DNA of 10,498 nucleotides from Frankiales bacterium (GTDB lineage Bacteria > Actinomycetota > Actinomycetes > Mycobacteriales > SCTD01). The notes beneath the pieces are model-generated. The model ran no database searches. It saw only the letters and a list, made by a program, of their open reading frames with translations, and had not been told where the DNA came from. How positions within the stretch are numbered: the stretch's first letter is position 1; each line of letters begins with the position of its first letter. The position numbers were made by a program, and so were the translations under genes. Positions 6,652-10,498 of this stretch are shown here, one piece after another. The stretch lies in assembly GCA_004299215.1 (NCBI GenBank), contig SCTD01000642.1, positions 1 through 10,498 of the forward strand, in the 5' to 3' direction.

Positions 6652-7272
6652 TCAGACCGTCTCCGGCACCCGGAGATGGGCGAGCGCGACCTCGAAGCTG
6701 GCGACGTCGATCAGCTCGGCCTCCATCTTGTCCGTGGCCTCCGAGCGGAGCATCGACGCCGCGTCGCGGCTGGCCTCGAGCGCCTCCGCGCTGTCGTAGA
6801 CGGCAGCCAGGGCACCGAGGCCGGTCGACCTGTCGACGAGCAGGCTCGCGCTGCAGAAGCCGGGCAGCTGCTCGATCTCGGGGAGCACGTTCATCCGGAA
6901 GTAGTCGAGCATCGGGTCGAGCACCGTGGGGTCGATGCGCGTCCAGGTGACCCGTGCGCAGGCGCCCTCCGGGATGGGACGGGCCCGGTGCAGCACGGCG
7001 ATGTCCCACTCCTTCACCTCCGGGCGGCCGCCGAGGACCTGCTGCGCCCGGTCACGCAGGGGGGCGACGGCGGCCTCCGTCGCGCGCATCGCCTCCCGGC
7101 TCTCCCAGGACGACGTCACGATCGCTCCGCCGCTCTCGCGGTCGACGAGCATCGAGACGCCGATGCACCCCTCCATGCTCTGCAGGGCCGGCATCACCTC
7201 GTCGCGGACGAGCGCGATGCCGTCGTCGACATGCGCCGGATTGCCCTGCACCGTGGTGGTCCTGGCGTACAT
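6652..7272 (-). CDS. Tandem ABM-like (dimeric alpha/beta barrel) domain protein
   Basis: A 206-residue protein made of two similar halves. Half 1 (about 1-100) contains VMPALQSMEGCIGVSMLVDR, then AIVTSSWESREAMRATEAA. Half 2 (about 104-206) contains VLPEIEQLPGFCSASLLVDR, then ALAAVYDSAEALEASRDAA. The halves align without large gaps, including the shared LVDR (42-45 and 145-148). The pattern of strand, helix, 'P-G/E-G-x-x-x-x-x-L-V-D-R' strand and an aromatic strand ahead of a second helix is that of antibiotic-biosynthesis-monooxygenase/EthD-like ferredoxin-fold domains. These normally pair as dimers; here one chain probably forms the pair. Such proteins range from cofactor-free oxygenases and heme degraders to proteins with no known activity, and no catalytic residue can be assigned. 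AGGGAGGAG seven bases upstream fixes the start. It lies 87 bp downstream of pntB on the same strand and has its own predicted promoter. Confidence 0.8.
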   Translation of the reverse strand: MYARTTTVQGNPAHVDDGIALVRDEVMPALQSMEGCIGVSMLVDRESGGAIVTSSWESREAMRATEAAVAPLRDRAQQVLGGRPEVKEWDIAVLHRARPIPEGACARVTWTRIDPTVLDPMLDYFRMNVLPEIEQLPGFCSASLLVDRSTGLGALAAVYDSAEALEASRDAASMLRSEATDKMEAELIDVASFEVALAHLRVPETV

Positions 7273-7279
7273 GCCACCA

Positions 7280-7288
7280 CTCCTCCCT
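7280..7288 (-). promoter_or_regulatory. Strong ribosome binding site of the ABM-like gene
   Basis: On the minus strand AGGGAGGAG ends seven bases before the ATG (plus 7270-7272). It is the best Shine-Dalgarno match in the window and confirms independent translation rather than coupling to pntB. Confidence 0.75.
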
Positions 7289-7322
7289 GCCCGGGCGGCC
7301 CCGCCGGCTCGCCGCTTCCCGC

Positions 7323-7351
7323 ACCATGCTCCCGCCGTCCAGGGAGTGCAA
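7323..7351 (-). promoter_or_regulatory. Predicted promoter of the ABM-like gene
   Basis: On the minus strand TTGCAC (plus 7346-7351) and CATGGT (plus 7323-7328) are separated by exactly 17 bases. The -35 keeps TTG and the -10 keeps A2 and T6. The spacer carries a perfect 5-bp inverted repeat, CTCCC/GGGAG (plus 7329-7333 and 7342-7346, 8-bp centre), which fills the interval between the boxes and could be an operator. A leader of about 45 nt with the strong ribosome site would follow. The boxes are degenerate, so this is a prediction. Confidence 0.4.
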
Positions 7352-7359
7352 GGGCGCGC

Positions 7360-8760
7360 TCAGCGGACGTAGGTGTGCACGGCCGCCACCAGCTCCTTGA
7401 GCCCGGCCTTCGCGTCGCGGAAGAGCATCGACGTCTTGGGGTCGGTGTAGAGCTCGTTGTCGATGCCGGCGTAGCCGGTGCCCATGGACCGCTTGACGAC
7501 GATGACGCTGCGTGCCTTGTCGACGTCGAGGATGGGCATCCCCGAGACCGGGTTGCCGGGACGCCGGGCGGCCGGGTTGGTCACGTCGTTCGCGCCGACG
7601 ACGAGCACGACGTCGGTGCGCGCGAACTCGGGGTTGACCTCCTCGAGGTCCTGCAGCTGGGTGTACGGCACGTCGGCCTCGGCCAGCAGGACGTTCATGT
7701 GGCCCGGCATCCGGCCCGCGACCGGGTGGATGCCGAACGTCACCTCGACGCCGCTGGCCTCGAGCGCCTTGCAGAGGGCGACGAGCTCGTGCTGCGCCTG
7801 CGCCGCGGCCAGGCCGTAGCCCGGCACGACCACCACCTTGGAGGCGTACGCCAGCTGCAGCCCGGCGTCGTCCACCGACGTCTCGCGGACGTTGCCCGCC
7901 GCGGCGACGTAGGTGTCGACGTCACCGGTGCCGTAGCCGCCCAGCAGGATGCTCAGCAGCGACCGGTTCATGGCCTCCGCCATCAGGATCGTGAGGATGG
8001 TGCCCGCAGCCCCGACGAGCGCACCGGCGATGACCAGCACGACGCTGTCCAGCACGAAGCCGGCCATGGCGACCGCCGTGCCTGTGCAGGCGTTGAGCAG
8101 CGAGATGACGACCGGCATGTCGGCGCCGCCGATGGGCAGCGTCAGCAGCACGCCGAGCCCGAGGGCCGCGACGGCGACCCCGAGGAGCAGCGGGGTGCCG
8201 CCGGTACCTGTCAGCAGCACGATCCCGGCGACCAGTGAGAAGCCCGCCAGCAGCACGGTGAGGACCCGGCCGGCCTGCGAGGTGACGGGGTTGCCGGAGA
8301 TCTTGCCGGCCAGCTTGCCCGCGGCGACCAGCGAGCCGGAGAAGGTGAGCGCGCCGATGAGGACGTCGAGGTAGGTCGGCAGCACGTGGCTGACGCCGAC
8401 CGTCGCGAGCACGTCGTCGGCACGCAGCACCTCGACGAAGGCGACCAGCGCGGCGGCCCCGCCGCCGACGGCGTTGAAGAGGCTGACCAGCTGCGGCATG
8501 TCGGTCATCTGCACGCGCTTGGCGCCGACCAGCCCGGCGACCGAGCCGACGGTGAGGCCCGCGACGAGCACGAGCAGCGCGGTGCTGCCGATGGTGCCGT
8601 CGTCGACGAGAACCGCTGCCGCCACGAGGATCGCGAGGGCCATGCCGCCTGCGGACAGCAGGTTGCCGCGACGCGCGGTGGCGGGCGAGCCCATCAGGTG
8701 CAGGCCGATCACGAAGGTGACGGCGGCGACGAGGTAGAGCAGGTGCGAGGCAGTGGTCAT
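7360..8760 (-). CDS. pntB: NAD(P) transhydrogenase beta subunit (membrane domain plus NADP(H) domain)
   Basis: A 466-residue beta subunit of proton-translocating transhydrogenase, which uses proton entry across the membrane to drive NADH + NADP+ to NAD+ + NADPH. Residues 1 to about 270 are a multi-helix membrane domain ending in AGTILTILMAEAMNRSLLSI. The cytoplasmic NADP(H) domain (about 290-466) shows the family signatures VPGYGLAAAQAQ (312-323), GIHPVAGRMPGHMNVLLAEA (343-362), GANDVTNPAA (389-398) and KRSMGTGYAGI (423-433). The helix position occupied by the well-studied His91 in E. coli PntB reads Asn96 here (MPQLVSLFNAVGG), as I recall is common in three-subunit enzymes. The start overlaps the pntAB stop (ATGA) and has GGAG six bases upstream (plus 8767-8770). 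The open frame continues further upstream, but only as antiparallel shadow of pntAB/pntAA. Confidence 0.97.
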   Translation of the reverse strand: MTTASHLLYLVAAVTFVIGLHLMGSPATARRGNLLSAGGMALAILVAAAVLVDDGTIGSTALLVLVAGLTVGSVAGLVGAKRVQMTDMPQLVSLFNAVGGGAAALVAFVEVLRADDVLATVGVSHVLPTYLDVLIGALTFSGSLVAAGKLAGKISGNPVTSQAGRVLTVLLAGFSLVAGIVLLTGTGGTPLLLGVAVAALGLGVLLTLPIGGADMPVVISLLNACTGTAVAMAGFVLDSVVLVIAGALVGAAGTILTILMAEAMNRSLLSILLGGYGTGDVDTYVAAAGNVRETSVDDAGLQLAYASKVVVVPGYGLAAAQAQHELVALCKALEASGVEVTFGIHPVAGRMPGHMNVLLAEADVPYTQLQDLEEVNPEFARTDVVLVVGANDVTNPAARRPGNPVSGMPILDVDKARSVIVVKRSMGTGYAGIDNELYTDPKTSMLFRDAKAGLKELVAAVHTYVR

Positions 8761-9059
8761 GAGGCGCTCCGGTCGGTGCGGCGGGCCCGGAACATCTCGA
8801 GCATCCGGTCGGTGACGACGTAGCCGCCGACGACGTTCATCGCGGCGAAGGCGGCGGCCAGGAACAGGACGACGTAGCCCAGCGTCGAGTCGGTGCTCGC
8901 TGCGACGAGCATCACGCCGACCACGATCACGCCGTGGATGGCGTTGGCCCCGGACATGAGCGGCGTGTGCAGGGTGGCCGGCACCTTGCCGATCACCTCG
9001 TACCCCACCAGCAGGGCGAGGACGAAGACCGTGACGGTGAACAGGAGCTCGGTCGTCAT
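8757..9059 (-). CDS. pntAB: NAD(P) transhydrogenase alpha subunit part 2 (membrane)
   Basis: A 100-residue membrane protein with three helices (about 4-20, 38-54 and 59-81). Between helices 1 and 2 it carries the highly conserved GYEVIGKVPATLHTPLMSGA (19-38), followed by NAIHGV. It corresponds to the C-terminal membrane part of E. coli PntA, encoded separately here as in Rhodospirillum and mycobacteria. It joins PntB to form the proton channel. His42 in NAIHGV matches the position of the helix-2 histidine discussed for the Thermus enzyme and may substitute for the His missing from PntB. GGAAGG (plus 9066-9071) six bases before ATG is a good ribosome site. Its start overlaps the pntAA stop and its stop overlaps the pntB start, both as ATGA. 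Confidence 0.96.
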   Translation of the reverse strand: MTTELLFTVTVFVLALLVGYEVIGKVPATLHTPLMSGANAIHGVIVVGVMLVAASTDSTLGYVVLFLAAAFAAMNVVGGYVVTDRMLEMFRARRTDRSAS

Positions 9060-10210
9060 GAGGTGCCTTCCAGCAGCGCGCGGACGGCCGGGTGCACCAC
9101 GCGCCCGCCGTGGGTGATGACCAGGCCGGCCTGCACCTCGTCGTCGAGGTCGACGGCGAAGGACCCGCTCCTGGTGAAGTACGCGACCAGCGCGGCGACG
9201 TTGCGGGCGTAGGCGGTCGAGGCGGCACGCGGCACCTGCGAGGCGAGCGCGCCGGCGCCGATGACGGTCACGCCCGACGGGGTCACGACGGTGTGCCCGG
9301 CCTTGGATCCCTCGACGTTGCCGCCGAAGTCACCCGCCGCACCGTCGACGACCACGGACCCCGGGTGCATGAGCTGCAGAGCCCGCTCGGGGACGAGGAG
9401 GGGTGGTGGTCGGCCGGGGACCTGCGCCGTCGTGATGACGACGTCGAAGCGACCCACGCTGTCCGCGACCCGGTCGGTCAGCTCGGCCTGCTCCTCGGCG
9501 GTGAGCTGCCGGGCGTAGCCGCCCTCGCTCTGCACCGTCACGCCGACGTCGAGCACCTGCGCGCCGAGCGAGCGGATGTCGGACTGGGCGCTGTCGCGGA
9601 CGTCGAACGCCGTCACCACGGCGCCCAGCCGGCGCGCCGTGGCGATCGCCTGCAGCCCGGCGACACCGGCGCCGAGGACCAGCACCGTGGCCGGCTTGGT
9701 CGTGCCCGCTGCGGTGGTGAGCATGGGGAAGAAGCCGCCGTACGCGTCTGCTGCCACGAGCGCGGCCTTGTAGCCGGCGACGCTCGCCTGGGAGGTGAGG
9801 GCGTCCATCGACTGGGCGCGGCTGACGGTGCGCGGCAGCGTGTCGAACGACAGCGCGGTCACCCCCGCCTCGGCCATGCGGGCCATCAGCTGCGGGTCCA
9901 GCAGCGGCTGGAGCAGCCCGAGCACGATGTGCCTGGGGCTCAGGGCGTGCAGCACCGCGGACGGGTGCAGGCAGACGACGAGGTCGCCGGCGTCGAGCAC
10001 CGTCGCCCGCGGGCCGACCGCCGCGCCCGCGCTCTCGTACTCGTCGTCGCGGAACCACGCCCTCGCGCCGGCACCTGACTCGACGACGACGGCGTGGCCG
10101 GCGGCGACCAGGCGTGCGGCGCTGTCCGGGGTGAGACCGACCCGCTGCTCGTCGGCGGCCTGCTCCCGCAGGACGCCGATGGTCAGGGTCGCGTGCGGTG
10201 GCAGCGTCAT
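9056..10210 (-). CDS. pntAA: NAD(P) transhydrogenase alpha subunit part 1 (NAD(H)-binding)
   Basis: A 384-residue soluble alpha-1 subunit, the peripheral NAD(H)-binding component that passes hydride to NADP+ bound on PntB. It has the two-domain alanine-dehydrogenase/PNT fold. The N-terminal domain opens with IGVLREQAADEQRVGLTPDS (11-30), and the conserved RTVSRAQSMDALTSQA spans 127-142. The NAD-binding Rossmann loop GAGVAG is at 180-185 within TVLVLGAGVAGLQAIATARR (175-194). The acidic Asp203 in AFDVR ends strand 2, as expected for NAD rather than NADP. VITTAQVPGRPPPLL (258-272) and GSVVVDGAAGDFGGN (284-298) are further family blocks. The start at 10210 gives the expected length of about 384. 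The in-frame extension to 10354 is rejected because it would cross the divergent hydrolase gene. GGGAG is only one base from the ATG, so initiation may not rely on a standard ribosome site. Confidence 0.96.
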   Translation of the reverse strand: MTLPPHATLTIGVLREQAADEQRVGLTPDSAARLVAAGHAVVVESGAGARAWFRDDEYESAGAAVGPRATVLDAGDLVVCLHPSAVLHALSPRHIVLGLLQPLLDPQLMARMAEAGVTALSFDTLPRTVSRAQSMDALTSQASVAGYKAALVAADAYGGFFPMLTTAAGTTKPATVLVLGAGVAGLQAIATARRLGAVVTAFDVRDSAQSDIRSLGAQVLDVGVTVQSEGGYARQLTAEEQAELTDRVADSVGRFDVVITTAQVPGRPPPLLVPERALQLMHPGSVVVDGAAGDFGGNVEGSKAGHTVVTPSGVTVIGAGALASQVPRAASTAYARNVAALVAYFTRSGSFAVDLDDEVQAGLVITHGGRVVHPAVRALLEGTS

Positions 10211-10264
10211 GCTCCCAGGTTCTCGCACTTCGGCCCGAGATCCGGTAGGCCGGAGGTCCCCGGT

Positions 10265-10279
10265 CGCACGGGTCGTGCG
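10265..10279. promoter_or_regulatory. 15-bp palindrome between pntAA and the MBL hydrolase gene
   Basis: CGCACG-GGT-CGTGCG is a perfect 6-bp inverted repeat around a 3-bp centre, in the middle of the 91-bp divergent region (10211-10301). It could be an operator shared by both genes. In DNA this GC-rich such a repeat is close to chance expectation, and no clear promoter boxes for pntAA were found beside it. Confidence 0.22.
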
Positions 10280-10289
10280 GGCTCGCTGG

Positions 10290-10295
10290 TAGGAC
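10290..10295 (+). promoter_or_regulatory. Weak -10-like box before the MBL hydrolase gene
   Basis: TAGGAC ends six bases before the ATG at 10302, a spacing compatible with leaderless transcription, but the usual final T is missing. AGG at 10291-10293 is also a possible very weak ribosome site. No -35 is seen. Confidence 0.2.
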
Positions 10296-10301
10296 TTCGG
10301 G

Positions 10302-10498
10302 ATGACCTGGACCGAGCCCGGCGCCTTCCCCGTCGCACCGGGAGTGCACCGCATCCCCCTGCCGCTGCCGAACGACGGGCTGCGGGCGGTGAACGTCTAC
10401 ACCGTCGAGACGGACGACGGCCTGGTGCTGGTCGACGGCGGCTGGGCGATCCCGGAGGCGCGCGAGGTCCTCGGCGCCGGCCTCGCGGAGATCGGTGC
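10302..10498 (+). CDS. Metallo-beta-lactamase-fold hydrolase, N-terminus only (cut by window end)
   Basis: Sixty-five complete codons are visible. After a short lead (MTWTEPGAFPVAPGVHRIPL) the chain has NVYTVETDDGLVLVDGGWAI (31-50), the two opening strands and turn typical of MBL-fold hydrolases (N-x-Y-x-(V/L)-x-x-x-x-G-x-x-L-V-D-(G/T)-G). The metal-binding HxHxDH motif would lie beyond the window, so zinc binding and the subclass (glyoxalase II-like, quorum-quenching lactonase-like or other) cannot be judged. The start is supported by the good N-terminal register with the family. The gene is divergent from pntAA across 91 bp. No signal peptide is evident, suggesting a cytoplasmic enzyme. Confidence 0.8.
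   Translation, partial: MTWTEPGAFPVAPGVHRIPLPLPNDGLRAVNVYTVETDDGLVLVDGGWAIPEAREVLGAGLAEIG

Noticed and set aside
7329..7346. CTCCC/GGGAG stem considered as a pntB terminator
   Set aside because: Five base pairs with an 8-base loop and no following U-tract; more plausible as a promoter-spacer element.
7323..7351. Possible CIRCE-like (HrcA) operator because of GCACTC near the ABM-like promoter
   Set aside because: Only one half-site resembles CIRCE (TTAGCACTC); the second half does not match GAGTGCTAA and the spacing is wrong.
6676..8238. 520-aa plus-strand open frame opposite the ABM-like and pntB genes
   Set aside because: Antisense shadow; pntB and the ABM-like gene on the other strand carry clear family motifs.
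9092..10078. 328-aa plus-strand open frame opposite pntAA
   Set aside because: Shadow of a confidently identified gene, with biased Arg/Asp/Gly/His composition.

Overview
The window is chromosomal DNA from a very GC-rich actinobacterium. Supporting signs are G/C-ending codons throughout, tightly packed genes, AGGGAGG-type ribosome binding sites mixed with probably leaderless starts, and a three-subunit proton-translocating transhydrogenase. The gene style resembles Nocardioides or relatives, but that is an impression from gene content, not a search result. I see no rRNA, tRNA, insertion sequence, integrase, CRISPR array or phage gene. The largest non-coding stretch is the 126 bp at 2671-2796, so no gap of more than 300 bp needs explaining.

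Layout. (1) 1-2522 (+): a large FtsX/MacB-type ABC transporter permease, cut at its 5' end by the window edge; its ATPase partner is not visible. (2) 2536-2670 (-): a 44-residue, strongly basic small protein facing the permease gene tail to tail. (3) 2671-2796: a divergent control region with an 8-bp-arm inverted repeat overlapping the likely -10 box of the next gene. (4) 2797-4193 (+): a two-gene unit, a six-Asp-box (BNR-type) beta-propeller protein and, overlapping it by ATGA, a MoaD/ThiS-type ubiquitin-like protein ending in Gly-Gly. (5) 4209-5159 (+): an EamA/DMT-family ten-helix transporter. (6) 5187-6650 (+): a 487-residue protein I do not recognise, with a Rossmann-like glycine-rich loop. 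(7) 6652-7272 (-): a protein made of two tandem ABM-like (dimeric alpha/beta-barrel) domains. (8) 7360-10210 (-): a complete pntAA-pntAB-pntB operon with both junctions overlapping by ATGA. (9) 10302-10498 (+): the beginning of a metallo-beta-lactamase-fold hydrolase, divergent from pntAA and cut by the window end.

How the genes work together. The pnt operon is the one well-understood unit: it couples proton entry to hydride transfer from NADH to NADP+, supplying NADPH. The ABM-like gene lies downstream on the same strand, 87 bp away, with what looks like its own promoter. The propeller/MoaD pair is translationally coupled and has no established joint function that I know of; together with the unrecognised 487-residue protein it is the best candidate for undescribed biology here. 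Otherwise the window reads as ordinary actinobacterial housekeeping and conserved-hypothetical sequence.
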